This document shows positions 44,682 through 54,217 of a DNA stretch of 64,000 nucleotides, one piece after another (the first letter of the stretch is position 1; each line of letters starts with the position of its first letter). The notes under the pieces were generated by a model. The model ran no database searches, was not told the DNA's origin, and saw only the letters and a program-made list of their open reading frames with translations. The DNA comes from Rossellomorea vietnamensis NBRC 101237. Lineage in GTDB: Bacteria > Bacillota > Bacilli > Bacillales > Bacillaceae_B. Location of the stretch: NCBI RefSeq assembly GCF_001591825.1, contig NZ_BCVQ01000012.1, positions 1 to 64,000 of the forward strand. The letters are read 5' to 3'. The position numbers and the translations under genes were made by a program.

Positions 44682-45794
44682 GTGGAGATCAATGTGAATC
44701 CTAAAGAGCGGCTGATGTTTAATGCGTTTTTACTTATGTTTATTTTACATACGGCCCAAACCGGGGTGGGAATTGCCGGCTTACCAAGGATCATTTACAT
44801 GGAGGCGAATAGAGATGCCTGGATATCGGTGATCATTGCCGGCTTTCTTGTTTCCTTTGTGTTATTCCTCATGGTTAAAACACTTGAAACCTATGATAGT
44901 GCAGATTTATATGGGATTCATATGGACGTATACGGTAAGTGGATTAGTAAAGGAATGAATATCCTCTATATCCTTTTCTATCTGGGCGTGACCTATGTCA
45001 TCCTGATGAATTACATCGAGATGGTGCAGGCTTGGATCTTCCCGAGAATGCCGACTCCGCTTTTGATGGGACTGCTCCTCTTCTTACTTGTTTATGCTGT
45101 TCTTGGAGGGATCAGAGTAGTCGTGGGAATTGCGTTTTTAGGTCTGATATTGGCATTTTGGCTATTATTCATGATATACACCCCGGTTAAATTCATGGAC
45201 TTCAATCACCTTCTGCCGGTCATGACTTCCTCTCCAAAGGAGCTCATGATGGGTGCTTATAAAACGAGCTTTACCATCATTGGCTTTGACTTGGTGCTAT
45301 TTGTCTATCCTTATATAAAGGAAAAGAAAAAAGTATTAAAATACGCTCTCATCGGCACCGGATATTCAACCTTTTTATTCACCGTGGTCACCGTTGTAAG
45401 CATAGGTTTTTTCTCAGAGGACGCTTTATTAAAGACCATCTGGCCGGTTCTATCCATGTTTAAAATCTTGAGGATACCAAACCTGGAGCGCTTTGAGTTC
45501 ATTGCCGTCTCCTTCTGGATGTTAGTCATCCTCCCTAACATATGCCTGTACTTTTGGGTGGCTACCAGGGGGATGAAGAGAGTCTTTCATTTTTCTCAAA
45601 AGAAAGCCATCTATCTCTTCGCAGCCACCCTATGGATTTTATCACTATTCGTTCAGGAACGAATAACTATGAATACCATTACGGATAAGGTGGGTACTGC
45701 AAGTTTTTTCCTTTCTTTCATGTATCCCGCTCTCCTGTTTATCCTGGTTAAATTAAAATATATCGGCAACAGGAAAAAAGGTGTAGACCTATGA
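44682..45794 (+). CDS. Spore germinant receptor subunit B (GerB, APC-type permease fold)
   Basis: Ten-helix membrane protein of about 370 residues, the presumed ligand-binding subunit. It has FNAFLLMFILHTAQTGVGIAGLPRIIY at the N terminus (cited in part), and the GFDLVLFVYPYIKEKKK motif in the middle. The GTG at 44682 is six bases after AAAGGGTG; a GTG at 44673 overlaps that site. The last bases overlap gerC. Confidence 0.92.
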   Translation: MEINVNPKERLMFNAFLLMFILHTAQTGVGIAGLPRIIYMEANRDAWISVIIAGFLVSFVLFLMVKTLETYDSADLYGIHMDVYGKWISKGMNILYILFYLGVTYVILMNYIEMVQAWIFPRMPTPLLMGLLLFLLVYAVLGGIRVVVGIAFLGLILAFWLLFMIYTPVKFMDFNHLLPVMTSSPKELMMGAYKTSFTIIGFDLVLFVYPYIKEKKKVLKYALIGTGYSTFLFTVVTVVSIGFFSEDALLKTIWPVLSMFKILRIPNLERFEFIAVSFWMLVILPNICLYFWVATRGMKRVFHFSQKKAIYLFAATLWILSLFVQERITMNTITDKVGTASFFLSFMYPALLFILVKLKYIGNRKKGVDL

Positions 45795-46930
45795 ATAAAG
45801 TCTTGTTACTTATTTTGGTCTGTCTCCCTTCCGTTTTCTTAAGCAGCTGTGTGGAAACGAAATATTTAGAAAAGCTCGGTCTGATCACGGCCGTCGGCTA
45901 TGACCAGGCTGAAGATGACAAAATCACGGGGACGCTGGTCCTTTATCAATTCAACCCTGCCATGGAGGATGTTGAAAAGATCCTCTCCTCCACGTCTAAA
46001 ACGAGTAAAGGCATCCGGTTATCACAGAATCTGGAGTCTGATCACAAGCTTGTGTCCGGCCAGTTGAGGATCGTTGTTTATGGCCGGGAGCTGGCAGCCG
46101 GAGGGATTTCCCACCTGGTCGATACGCTTGAAAGGGATTCCGCAATCGGTAATATGGTGTATTTAACGATAGCCGATACGACTGCTGAAGAGGTATTGAG
46201 GTATCAGACGGAGGAAAAACCTTCGAACAGGGGGACCTATCTTTACAACTTAGTCAGGCAAAACGTTGAATCAGAGATGATTGTTTCCCCAACCTTGCAG
46301 GAATTCATCACTGATTACGGAAGCGTCGGTAAAGACCCCATCCTTCCATTATTGACGGCTGCAAATGGAAAAGTCGGGGTAGATGGCTTCGCATTATTCA
46401 CAAGGGATAGGTTCATTAAGGAAATTAAAAAAGACAGGATCTTTTTCATCCGTTCTTTAATGGAACACTATGACGCAGGGAGTGTAGAGGTCGAATTGCC
46501 TTTGGAAAAGTTCAAGCCATACCTATCGACCCTTCATGCAACTCCCGATAACGACAAAATATATATGATGATCGACAATATAAAATCTTCCTATAAAATC
46601 AAGACAGAAAATAAAGAGCAGGCTTCATTTGATATCGAATTAAACATTGAATCACGAATCCTCGAAATGTCAGAAGAATTGAAGTTGAATAGACCAAAGG
46701 CGCTGCAGTTGGTTGAAGAGGAGGTAGAGAAATATATTGAAGAAAACATTAAGGATACCCTCCTGATGCTACAGATGGAAGGAACAGATCCGATTGGGTT
46801 TGGAATGGAGTACAGAAGTGTCAGGGGGCACGAGGATTTGACAAGGAAGCAGTGGGACAAACTGTATAAGGAAGCCACTTTTGATGTGAAAGTAAATAAC
46901 AAAATCATCCGTACAGGTGTTATCGATTAA
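45791..46930 (+). CDS. Spore germinant receptor subunit C (Ger(x)C lipoprotein)
   Basis: Lipoprotein subunit of 379 residues with signal peptide and lipobox LSSC (Cys near residue 19). It continues ETKYLEKLGLITAVGYDQ and has KGIRLSQNLESDHKLVSGQLRIVVYG, usual for GerC. The ATG overlaps the gerB stop (ATGA), giving coupled translation. The germinant of this receptor cannot be read from sequence. Confidence 0.92.
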   Translation: MNKVLLLILVCLPSVFLSSCVETKYLEKLGLITAVGYDQAEDDKITGTLVLYQFNPAMEDVEKILSSTSKTSKGIRLSQNLESDHKLVSGQLRIVVYGRELAAGGISHLVDTLERDSAIGNMVYLTIADTTAEEVLRYQTEEKPSNRGTYLYNLVRQNVESEMIVSPTLQEFITDYGSVGKDPILPLLTAANGKVGVDGFALFTRDRFIKEIKKDRIFFIRSLMEHYDAGSVEVELPLEKFKPYLSTLHATPDNDKIYMMIDNIKSSYKIKTENKEQASFDIELNIESRILEMSEELKLNRPKALQLVEEEVEKYIEENIKDTLLMLQMEGTDPIGFGMEYRSVRGHEDLTRKQWDKLYKEATFDVKVNNKIIRTGVID

Positions 46931-46940
46931 TAGCGGGAAC

Positions 46941-46970
46941 AGGTCTATCCGACATCGGATAGACCTATTG
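46941..46970. terminator. Hairpin after gerC
   Basis: AGGTCTATCCG and CGGATAGACCT pair around ACAT. The stop of the DUF1033 gene lies within the following bases. Confidence 0.65.
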
Positions 46971-47312
46971 TTCCATTCTATCGGTAATTTCCGTGATGAT
47001 CAAGCCATCCTTGATCTCCATCGGCTGATCGTTCTCAAAGATGACCAAACCGTAATAGACCTGAAGATCATCATCACACGCTTCGCAAAAATACACCTCT
47101 TCCGGATCCCAGAATGCTATGGAGTGAAACTTCTTCGTCTTTGCCTTTGGATAACGTTCACTGAATCGTTTCAGTTCCGTTAAAAAGGTTTCAACGGCTT
47201 CTTCCCTGCTATCAAACGTCCAATCTCTCATGATATCCTTTTCCCAGCCTTCAAAGAACCACCATGGCTCTGCATCACTTTTCGTCGTTATAACTCTCCA
47301 TGTAGTATTCAA
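46965..47312 (-). CDS. DUF1033 family protein
   Basis: Cytosolic protein of 115 residues starting with TWRVITTKSDAEPWWFFEGWE, the DUF1033 signature. The later FWDPEEVYFCEACDDDLQVYYGLVI has two Cys three residues apart. Acidic and aromatic-rich; function unknown. The TTG start at 47312 follows AAGGAGGGTGAAGCA. It converges on the ger operon and is transcribed alone. Confidence 0.8.
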   Translation of the reverse strand: MNTTWRVITTKSDAEPWWFFEGWEKDIMRDWTFDSREEAVETFLTELKRFSERYPKAKTKKFHSIAFWDPEEVYFCEACDDDLQVYYGLVIFENDQPMEIKDGLIITEITDRMEQ

Positions 47313-47473
47313 TGCTTCACCCTCCTTGCTACCATGTCCAAATTGTACATAAAATGGACCGGAAAGAAAAATATTTAACTTTTCCCTCTATAAAATTATT
47401 GACAAGTTCCCTGCCGTACAAGCATAGGTTTAATAGAAAAGTACTATGCTTTCTGACCGAGGAGGGAAATCAT

Positions 47474-47929
47474 TTGAATTTCATTGTTTTGAAGAAAGGT
47501 TCCATCATTGCCATACTGGTGACAATCGTGGTGATTACTGTCGGGACGATTTGGTCTCTATCTTCGAAAAACTCATACCCGACAGTGTCGCTATCGGAGA
47601 AAACGGGAGAAAAACAAGTCATTCAGCTTGTAACCGGTGAATTCAAATCGAAGACAGCCGACGGCAAGGAAATCGAAGCATATCGTTGGGACCCCGGGAC
47701 GATTGTGGTGGAAAAAGGCAAAGAGGTCGAACTGCGCATTTACGGAGTGAACGGCATGGAACACCCATTTTACATCGAGGGCACGGATATTAAAGGTACT
47801 GTAAAAAAAGGGAAAGAAACCGTTGTAGATGTAACTTTTTCAAAAGAAGGAACGTACAGGCTTATTTGTGAAATGCATGAAACCATCGAGAATAACGGTC
47901 CGATGATTGCGTATATCGTTGTCGATTAG
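47474..47929 (+). CDS. Membrane-anchored cupredoxin-domain protein
   Basis: 151 residues: N-terminal TM anchor (about 8-28), then an extracytoplasmic beta-sandwich. Copper ligands of a type-1 or CuA-like site can be proposed as His in NGMEHPFYI, then Cys, His and Met in LICEMHETIENNGPM. The TTG at 47474 follows GAGGAGGGAAATCAT; the long frame upstream to 47312 lacks a site. Probably an electron carrier or copper-binding protein outside the membrane. Monocistronic. Confidence 0.78.
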   Translation: MNFIVLKKGSIIAILVTIVVITVGTIWSLSSKNSYPTVSLSEKTGEKQVIQLVTGEFKSKTADGKEIEAYRWDPGTIVVEKGKEVELRIYGVNGMEHPFYIEGTDIKGTVKKGKETVVDVTFSKEGTYRLICEMHETIENNGPMIAYIVVD

Positions 47930-47948
47930 AGGAATATCACTGAAATGA

Positions 47949-47986
47949 GAGGTCTCTAAAGTGGTTTGTCACTTAGAGACCTTTTA
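47949..47986 (+). terminator. Terminator after the cupredoxin gene
   Basis: AGGTCTCTAAAGTG and CACTTAGAGACCT pair around GTTTGT, followed by TTTT. Confidence 0.83.
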
Positions 47987-48149
47987 ACTTGCTCTCAAAT
48001 ACATCTTTTTCAATGAAACCAATTGTTCACAAAATCGTATAAACAATTACCATGGATTCTATCCGGGTTTCGCAGTATACTGTAAATGTGATAAAATGTT
48101 CTTTCATCTATTATGGATGCAACTAGAATAGTAAAAGGAGTCTTCTCCA

Positions 48150-48431
48150 TTGACATACATTATTGTACAAGATTTATTGGATTTTTACTTAAGTCCTTTG
48201 CATGTCAGTATCGTATTTTTATTCATACTGGCATTGATCTGGGATCGGTGTCCATCACCATTCCATCTCTATACACAATATTATGATAAAAAACTGGAAG
48301 GAAACAACCTCATTGTCAGCGAGGTTGCGGAAAATGAGGCCTTACCTGTCAGGGTCTGGTTTACAACCTGTATGAAGTTTCAATTCTATCATACTGATAA
48401 TGATGAAGAATCCTCTTCTGTATATATGTAA
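48150..48431 (+). CDS. mifM: MifM-like arrest peptide controlling yidC2
   Basis: 93-residue membrane protein that by analogy with B. subtilis MifM monitors membrane insertion. One N-terminal TM helix spans about residues 16-31 (LHVSIVFLFILALIWD), the MifM topology and near its 95-residue length. The C terminus VRVWFTTCMKFQFYHTDNDE followed by ESSSVYM has the aromatic/basic then acidic pattern of the MifM arrest region. Inserted slowly, it would stall the ribosome at the acidic cluster and melt the stem that hides the yidC2 site. The TTG start follows AAAGGAG. Homology is inferred from layout; the sequence is diverged. Confidence 0.78.
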   Translation: MTYIIVQDLLDFYLSPLHVSIVFLFILALIWDRCPSPFHLYTQYYDKKLEGNNLIVSEVAENEALPVRVWFTTCMKFQFYHTDNDEESSSVYM

Positions 48432-48457
48432 AAGAAAAGCATATATACAGAGGAGGA
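48411..48457 (+). promoter_or_regulatory. Stem-loop sequestering the yidC2 ribosome binding site
   Basis: TCCTCTTCTGTATATATG (48411-48428, the end of mifM) pairs with 48440-48457 over 18 bp with one G-T pair. The right arm holds AGAGGAGG, the yidC2 site. A ribosome paused near the end of mifM would cover the left arm and free the site. Confidence 0.88.
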
Positions 48458-48463
48458 AAAACA

Positions 48464-49225
48464 TTGAAAAAAATTTCATTCATTTTCGTTTTACTTTTAT
48501 TAACATTGACTGGATGCCAGTCTGCTACCACTGAAGGGGCATTCTTTCATGATTATCTTGTCAATCCATTTTCATTTCTCATCCATGAAATAGGAACCTT
48601 CCTTGGCGGGAATTTTGGCGTGGCCATTATTGTGATCACCCTTCTTATTCGTCTTGTTCTTCTGCCTTTTATGCTTAAAACGTATAAGAATCAGCAGGAT
48701 ATGAAAGGGAAAATGGCGTTGATCAAACCCGAGATGTCTGCGATCCAAAAGAAGATTAAAGAAACGAAGGATAAAGAAGAGCAGAAAAAGCTTCAGCAGG
48801 AATTGATGATGCTCTATCAAAAAAACGGTGTAAATCCTCTCAATATGGGATGTTTGCCTTTATTGATCCAGACGCCCATCCTGATTGGACTCTATTATGC
48901 GATCCGTTCATCTTCAGAGATTGCCAGTCACTCTTTCCTATGGTTCAACCTTGGACAACCGGACCATATCATGGCGATTATTGCCGGGGTTGTCTACTTG
49001 GCCCAATCACGCGTTTCCTTGATGAACATCCCTGCAGAGCAGCAGGCACAGATGAAAATAATGGGACTTCTGTCCCCGGTCATGATCTTCATCTTTTCAC
49101 TGAACGCACCTGCTGCACTTCCATTATATTGGACGGTCGGAGGCGCATTCCTCATCTTGCAGACCCTGATCGGCAAGACCCTTTACCATCAGCAGCCAGC
49201 ATTAGAAAAACAGGAAAGTCAATAA
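48464..49225 (+). CDS. yidC2: YidC/OxaA membrane protein insertase, inducible paralogue
   Basis: Inserts proteins into the cytoplasmic membrane; in B. subtilis the MifM-controlled copy is YqjG/YidC2. A lipoprotein signal ends in lipobox LTGC (Cys near residue 18). The first TM after it reads GVAIIVITLLIRLVLLPFMLK and contains the essential groove Arg. The cytoplasmic helical hairpin (about 85-125) and four further helices follow. 253 residues. The TTG start is eight bases after AGGAGG, which lies in the regulated stem. Confidence 0.93.
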   Translation: MKKISFIFVLLLLTLTGCQSATTEGAFFHDYLVNPFSFLIHEIGTFLGGNFGVAIIVITLLIRLVLLPFMLKTYKNQQDMKGKMALIKPEMSAIQKKIKETKDKEEQKKLQQELMMLYQKNGVNPLNMGCLPLLIQTPILIGLYYAIRSSSEIASHSFLWFNLGQPDHIMAIIAGVVYLAQSRVSLMNIPAEQQAQMKIMGLLSPVMIFIFSLNAPAALPLYWTVGGAFLILQTLIGKTLYHQQPALEKQESQ

Positions 49226-49255
49226 CAAAAGGGAGCCGGCCGGCTCCCTTTTGTT
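49224..49255. terminator. Palindromic bidirectional terminator
   Basis: A perfect 32-base palindrome centred on GGCCGGCC, ending TTTTGTT. It serves yidC2 and the converging carboxypeptidase gene. Confidence 0.85.
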
Positions 49256-49268
49256 CTATATTCAACTC

Positions 49269-50429
49269 TTACTTATTGAAAGACCCTGGCCGAAACACGG
49301 ACACCCCTGCAATGAATAGAAGGGCCATGTAAATGATAAACGGGTAAAATAAAAGCTGCCCGGAAAACTGCCCTTTGTGCTCACTCGAAGCAACTGCTTC
49401 GGTGTGGGTTACAGGTGTTCCCTTCACCGGTGTCAAAGTGGTTGACAGCATTTCTTCATGATCCTGGTTATAAAGAGTCAACTCCCCACTTGCGGCAAGC
49501 TTCTGAGTGATCTTCCCTTCTACAGGCTGAGTAAATGGAATATCCCTTTTCAAATCATAAGAAGTGCCGTCCAATTGGAATACGGTCTCTTTAGGGATAT
49601 AATTCCTTTCAAACTGATTCAACCCATAATCAAGCAGTTTCCTCGTATCCGAATAAATGGCCCTTTTGGACTGTGCCTTCATCGTGACGACCACGATGGA
49701 AAGTTTATCATTTTCCGCTGACGTCACCAAGGTGTGACGGGATTCGTCTATAAACCCATTCTTACCTCCCGTCACTTCAGGATAGGGGATTTCCCCCTTC
49801 ACCATCTTGTGATGATTATAAAGGGTGGTATTCCACCCTTCAGCCTTCCAGTCCAGGGAGTCTATATCAAATAACTCTCTAAATTGTTCATTCTGTAACG
49901 CGTAGCTTGTGATTTCAGCCATATCATAGGCGGTTGTATAATGATTTTTTCCATAAAGTCCATGAGGATTTTCAAAATGTGTATCCCGGACCCCCACTTC
50001 CTCCTTAAGAAAGAGATTCAATTTATCGACAAACTTTTTTACAGATCCTTCTGTATGTTCAGCGATGGCAACGGCGGCATCATTCCCTGAGTTCACCATC
50101 AATCCTTGAAGCAGCTGCTCCATACTCAATGTTTCACCGGGAGCTAAATACACAGTGGAACCCTCGGTACGGCTTGCCTTCTTACTGATTTTCACCTGGT
50201 CACGGAGATCGCTATGCTGAATTGCATAAATCGCTGTGGCAATTTTTGTAATACTTGCAGGGTTCATTCGTTTAGTACCATTTTTAGAGTACAGGATACT
50301 TCCGGTTTTAGAATCTATTATAATAGCCGAATCACTATAAATATGTCCTGGTTTTTTTACTCCATTTTGTTGAGCTGAAACACTTGGGGTTATGAAGCAA
50401 AGTAAGATCAGCACAATAACCTTTTTCAT
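49269..50429 (-). CDS. D-alanyl-D-alanine carboxypeptidase (DacF/PBP5-like)
   Basis: Secreted or membrane-anchored low-molecular-weight PBP of 386 residues trimming peptidoglycan stem peptides. Signal peptide at residues 1-20; SxxK in NPASITKIATA; SxN in MVNSGNDAA; the KTG box is GGKNGF, Asn replacing Thr. A C-terminal TM helix (about 362-380) anchors it, unlike the amphipathic tail of typical PBP5. The ATG at 50429 follows ACAGGTG. It may act in vegetative growth or sporulation; which one is undecided. Confidence 0.88.
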   Translation of the reverse strand: MKKVIVLILLCFITPSVSAQQNGVKKPGHIYSDSAIIIDSKTGSILYSKNGTKRMNPASITKIATAIYAIQHSDLRDQVKISKKASRTEGSTVYLAPGETLSMEQLLQGLMVNSGNDAAVAIAEHTEGSVKKFVDKLNLFLKEEVGVRDTHFENPHGLYGKNHYTTAYDMAEITSYALQNEQFRELFDIDSLDWKAEGWNTTLYNHHKMVKGEIPYPEVTGGKNGFIDESRHTLVTSAENDKLSIVVVTMKAQSKRAIYSDTRKLLDYGLNQFERNYIPKETVFQLDGTSYDLKRDIPFTQPVEGKITQKLAASGELTLYNQDHEEMLSTTLTPVKGTPVTHTEAVASSEHKGQFSGQLLFYPFIIYMALLFIAGVSVFRPGSFNK

Positions 50430-50688
50430 ATATTCACACACCTGTCTTGTCATTGGTCTCACTTCCCCATTCTACCAAAAAAAGATTTCCTATAATCACT
50501 CCATTAATAAATGTTAAGAAATTGAAAGAATGATGCTAATTCCTTACATATCTCCCCGATTTTTCTTCCATCACTGATACTTTATTTCCATTTTCCCTCC
50601 GTTTCCACTAAAATGAGAGTATGAATATGAAACCTTTTACACAATGAAACGTAAGTAAGATAAGCATCTTTATTAAGGGGTAGATGAA

Positions 50689-51318
50689 ATGAACACATTT
50701 CTGCAATTTTTATTAAGGGCGGTCATCTCTTTCAGTATGGGGACCAGCAGTTTTATCGCTTACTTACTCCTCTTTGACATGGGATTTCCTCTTACACTCT
50801 TATCCGGTGTAGGTACCGGGGTACTCTTTTTCATGGTCGTTAAGGCTCTTCAAAAAAAATGGTGGTTGAATAAAAACGGTCTTTCCGGACAGGAGTTTCG
50901 ATATATAAACAGAAATTTAAAGGAAGCAAAAGAAAAGGTAAAACGGCTGCAGCGTCAGCAGTTAAGGGTAAGATCGCTTGGAGCTTTTAAGCAAATCCTT
51001 GAGATCAACCGATTAAGCCGAAGAATTTATCAACTTGTAAGAAAAGAACCCAAGAGATTTTTTTCAGCTGAGTCCTTCTTCTTCTACCATTTAGATTCTG
51101 TCGTGGAAATCACAGAGAAGTATACGTTCCTGGCTTCCCAGCCTGGTAAAAATAAAGAAACCTTCCTGTCTCTCCAGCAAACCCGTACAACACTGGACGA
51201 TTTAACAGGTTCTTTGGAAAATGATTTACATAAAGTCCTGGCTGATGACATGGATCACCTGCAATTTGAACTGAATTTCGCCAATCAGCATTTATCGAAC
51301 AAAAAAGATCTCAAATAA
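50689..51318 (+). CDS. xpaC: XpaC family protein
   Basis: 209-residue protein of the XpaC (5-bromo-4-chloroindolyl phosphate hydrolysis) family. Two N-terminal TM helices (about 8-28 and 34-52) are followed by a basic cytoplasmic helical domain ([25 protein letters not shown]), probably coiled coil. Paired with telA 14 bases downstream, as in B. subtilis xpaC-yceH. The name derives from a colony phenotype and the biochemical role is unclear. The ATG follows AAGGGGTAGATGAA. Confidence 0.87.
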   Translation: MNTFLQFLLRAVISFSMGTSSFIAYLLLFDMGFPLTLLSGVGTGVLFFMVVKALQKKWWLNKNGLSGQEFRYINRNLKEAKEKVKRLQRQQLRVRSLGAFKQILEINRLSRRIYQLVRKEPKRFFSAESFFFYHLDSVVEITEKYTFLASQPGKNKETFLSLQQTRTTLDDLTGSLENDLHKVLADDMDHLQFELNFANQHLSNKKDLK

Positions 51319-51332
51319 ATGTCGGAGGTTTT

Positions 51333-52475
51333 ATGATGGAACAACGAAATGAACAATCAGAACTGGATTTATTGCTTTCAAACCCGTTCGGGGAAGAAAT
51401 GCCTGCGGTGAACGAACAAACAAAGTCTCCCCTGTTACTTGACCGTTTGCCAAAGGAACAGCAGGAAAAAGCCAAACAATTAGCAGCACAAATCGACTAC
51501 AAGGACTATGAAGCCATTCTAAAATATGGAACAGCGGCTCAGACCCAACTGTCGACATTCTCACATTCGATGTTGGATCATGTGCAAAAACGGGATATCG
51601 GACCGATCGGTGACGTGTTAGGCGATTTAATGAAGAAGCTCGAGCAAATGAATCCCGATGAGCTTAATACGAAACAAAAAGGCGTATTTAAAAAGCTTTT
51701 TCGAAAAGTTTCATCCTCTTTACAGGAAGTGCTTTCTAAATACCAAAAAATCGGATCTCAGATTGATCGGATTTCAGTTAGACTCGAGCATTCGAAAAAG
51801 ACCCTGCTCGACGATAACCGACTATTGGAAACCTTATATGAAAAAAATAAAGACTATTTTCAAGCCCTTAATATGTATATTGCCGCTGCAGAAATCAAAC
51901 GGGAAGAAATCCAACACAATCTCCTCCCCTCTTTGCGTAAGAAAGCAGAAGAAACCGATGATGAGCTGATCTACCAGGAAGTCAATGATACCATGCAGTT
52001 CCTTGATCGATTGGATAAACGAATCCATGATTTGAAGCTGAGCAGACAAATGACGATTCAGTCCGCCCCTCAAATCCGTTTGATACAAAATACAAATCAG
52101 GCATTGGCAGAAAAAATTCAAGCTTCTGTCCTTACAGCGATTCCTCTTTGGAAGAATCAAATCGCCATCGCTCTGACCCTTCTGAATCAACAGAAGGCTG
52201 TAGCCGCTCAAAAGCAGGTATCACGCACGACTAACGAGCTGCTATTAAAGAATTCCGAGATGCTCAAAACAAACAGCATCGAGACCGCTAAAGAAAACGA
52301 ACGGGGAATCATAGATATCGACACCCTGAAGAAAACCCAGGAAAACCTGATCTCCACCATTGAAGAAACCTTGGCCATACAGGCGGAAGGCAGACAAAAG
52401 CGACAACAGGCCGAACAGGAAATGGTCACAATGGAAAATGATTTGAAACAAAAACTCATCGAAATCAGAAAGTAA
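51333..52475 (+). CDS. TelA-family toxic anion resistance protein
   Basis: Cytosolic, mostly helical 380-residue protein of the TelA/KlaA family (B. subtilis YceH). It is rich in charged coiled-coil segments, with NPFGEEMPA near the start and the conserved [15 protein letters not shown] stretch, and [18 protein letters not shown] near the end. Family members are linked to tellurite and cell-envelope stress tolerance. Two ATGs at 51333 and 51336 follow CGGAGGTTTT. Co-transcribed with xpaC. Confidence 0.88.
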   Translation: MMEQRNEQSELDLLLSNPFGEEMPAVNEQTKSPLLLDRLPKEQQEKAKQLAAQIDYKDYEAILKYGTAAQTQLSTFSHSMLDHVQKRDIGPIGDVLGDLMKKLEQMNPDELNTKQKGVFKKLFRKVSSSLQEVLSKYQKIGSQIDRISVRLEHSKKTLLDDNRLLETLYEKNKDYFQALNMYIAAAEIKREEIQHNLLPSLRKKAEETDDELIYQEVNDTMQFLDRLDKRIHDLKLSRQMTIQSAPQIRLIQNTNQALAEKIQASVLTAIPLWKNQIAIALTLLNQQKAVAAQKQVSRTTNELLLKNSEMLKTNSIETAKENERGIIDIDTLKKTQENLISTIEETLAIQAEGRQKRQQAEQEMVTMENDLKQKLIEIRK

Positions 52476-52498
52476 CCAAATTAATAAATATGAGCACT

Positions 52499-52540
52499 GG
52501 CCATTCCTGCGAATCTATCGTGGAAATGGCCTTTCATTTT
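52499..52540 (+). terminator. Terminator after telA
   Basis: GGCCATTCC pairs with GGAAATGGCC (one bulge) around a 15-base loop, followed by TTTCATTTTATT. Confidence 0.7.
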
Positions 52541-52758
52541 ATTCCGGCATTATATTCTTCGTCTTTCGATTCCTGAATCATATATCTTGCATATCTGATT
52601 TGATTATACTATCATTCTCCACATGCAAATAATTGATGCCTCAATAAATTGCACACAATTTTATTGAAACACAAGAAATAGTTCCCAAGAGTATCTGCAG
52701 TACAATACGGGAAAAGCATAAGTGTTACTATTCATCAAAGAGAAGAGGAGTTTTTAAT

Positions 52759-54066
52759 ATGGAAAACTACCAGGAACTTATCAATAAACAGCAATCATTC
52801 TTTCGTACTGGTATTACAAAGGATACCAACTTCAGGATAGAAGCTTTGACTAAGTTAAAGGATCTTATCCAAACGCATGAACATGACATAATCAATGCTG
52901 TAAAGGAAGATTTGAATAAGCCCGAAATTGAAGCTAAGCGGGCAGAAATCGGCCTTGTCCTTGGTGAGATCGACTTCACCTTAGAGAATCTTACTGGATG
53001 GGCGTCACCTGGGGAAGTTCAAACACCTGATACACATTCAGGGGCAAAGAGCTTTATTTATCCAGAGCCCTATGGATCGATCCTTGTCATCGCTCCATGG
53101 AACTATCCATTCCAACTTGCCGTGGCACCCCTTGTTGGAGCGATCGCTGCCGGCAATACCGCTGTCCTGAAACCATCGGAATTGACCCCGAACACTTCAA
53201 GACTGCTTGCAGGCATGATCAATGATCACTTCCAGGAAGAGTATCTCCATGTCGTCGAAGGAGAAGTTGAAACAAGCACTGCATTGCTCCAGGAAAATTT
53301 CGATTACATTTTCTTCACAGGAAGTACGGGTGTCGGGAGAATCGTGGCTGAAGCTGCAGCCAAGCATTTAACACCCGTGACGCTGGAACTTGGAGGTAAA
53401 AGTCCTACAATTGTACATTCAGATGCGGACATTGATGAAGCGGCGAAACGAATTGCAAGAGGGAAATTTGCGAATGCGGGTCAAACATGTGTCGCTCCGG
53501 ATTATGTTCTCGTCGATCCTGCAGTAAAAAACGAGCTGTTGGAAAAACTGAAAGGAGCCATCCATGCCAGTTACGGGGACGATATCATTCATAACCCAGA
53601 CTTTGGCCACATTGTTAGCACAAGGCATTTTGATCGCCTGCAAAGCTTTCTGGACAATGGGAGCATTGTTACCGGTGGAGCCTCAGACCGTGAAAATCTC
53701 GTCATTGAACCGACGATTCTTGATTCGATTTCATGGGAAGATCCGATCATGCAGGATGAAATTTTCGGACCGATCCTCCCGATCATTGAATATGAAGACA
53801 CTTCTGAAGTGATTGATCAAATTGTGAAGCGTCCGAAGCCGTTGGCACTTTATCTTTTCTCTGAAAATGAAACCCTTCAGGATGAAATATTGACCAATAT
53901 CTCATTTGGAGGCGGCGCAATCAATGATACAATCAACCACATGACATCTCACTATCTTCCTTTTGGTGGGGTTGGCGCCAGCGGAATGGGTGCGTATCAT
54001 GGTAAAGCAAGTTTCGATACATTCTCACATTTCAAGAGCATCTTGAAACGTGAGAATCTTAAATGA
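52759..54066 (+). CDS. Aldehyde dehydrogenase, class 3 type (YwdH-like), short C terminus
   Basis: NAD(P)-dependent aldehyde oxidation. APWNYPFQL and AVLKPSELTPNTS bind the cofactor, FFTGSTGVGR is the Rossmann turn, LELGGKSP holds the general base Glu and GQTCVAPDY the catalytic Cys. FGGGAINDTINH and LPFGGVGASGMGAYHG are class 3 marks. The protein ends KSILKRENLK at residue 435, about 20 residues short of most class 3 enzymes, which carry a longer basic tail for membrane contact. No frameshift restoring that tail was seen. AGAGGAG precedes the ATG. Confidence 0.9.
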   Translation: MENYQELINKQQSFFRTGITKDTNFRIEALTKLKDLIQTHEHDIINAVKEDLNKPEIEAKRAEIGLVLGEIDFTLENLTGWASPGEVQTPDTHSGAKSFIYPEPYGSILVIAPWNYPFQLAVAPLVGAIAAGNTAVLKPSELTPNTSRLLAGMINDHFQEEYLHVVEGEVETSTALLQENFDYIFFTGSTGVGRIVAEAAAKHLTPVTLELGGKSPTIVHSDADIDEAAKRIARGKFANAGQTCVAPDYVLVDPAVKNELLEKLKGAIHASYGDDIIHNPDFGHIVSTRHFDRLQSFLDNGSIVTGGASDRENLVIEPTILDSISWEDPIMQDEIFGPILPIIEYEDTSEVIDQIVKRPKPLALYLFSENETLQDEILTNISFGGGAINDTINHMTSHYLPFGGVGASGMGAYHGKASFDTFSHFKSILKRENLK

Positions 54067-54132
54067 TCATGTTACCTTTATGATTTTGATTCATTTTGGT
54101 AAGACTGGAGATTTATTCTTTCGATAGCAATA

Positions 54133-54176
54133 AAGGGACCATGGGCTCTTCAAAGATGAAGAGCCCATGGTCCCTT
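54133..54176. terminator. Long perfect hairpin between converging genes
   Basis: AAGGGACCATGGGCTCTTC is repeated inverted after six bases: 19 bp without mismatch. T-runs are poor on both sides, so its role as a terminator is probable and not proven. Confidence 0.7.
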
Positions 54177-54217
54177 ACTACTTATGCCGGGAAATCCTTT
54201 TATCGACGTAATTTGAT

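Noticed and set aside
47312-47473. Upstream extension of the cupredoxin ORF
   Set aside because: No ribosome binding site at 47312 and the extension would precede the TM anchor; the TTG at 47474 has GAGGAGGG.
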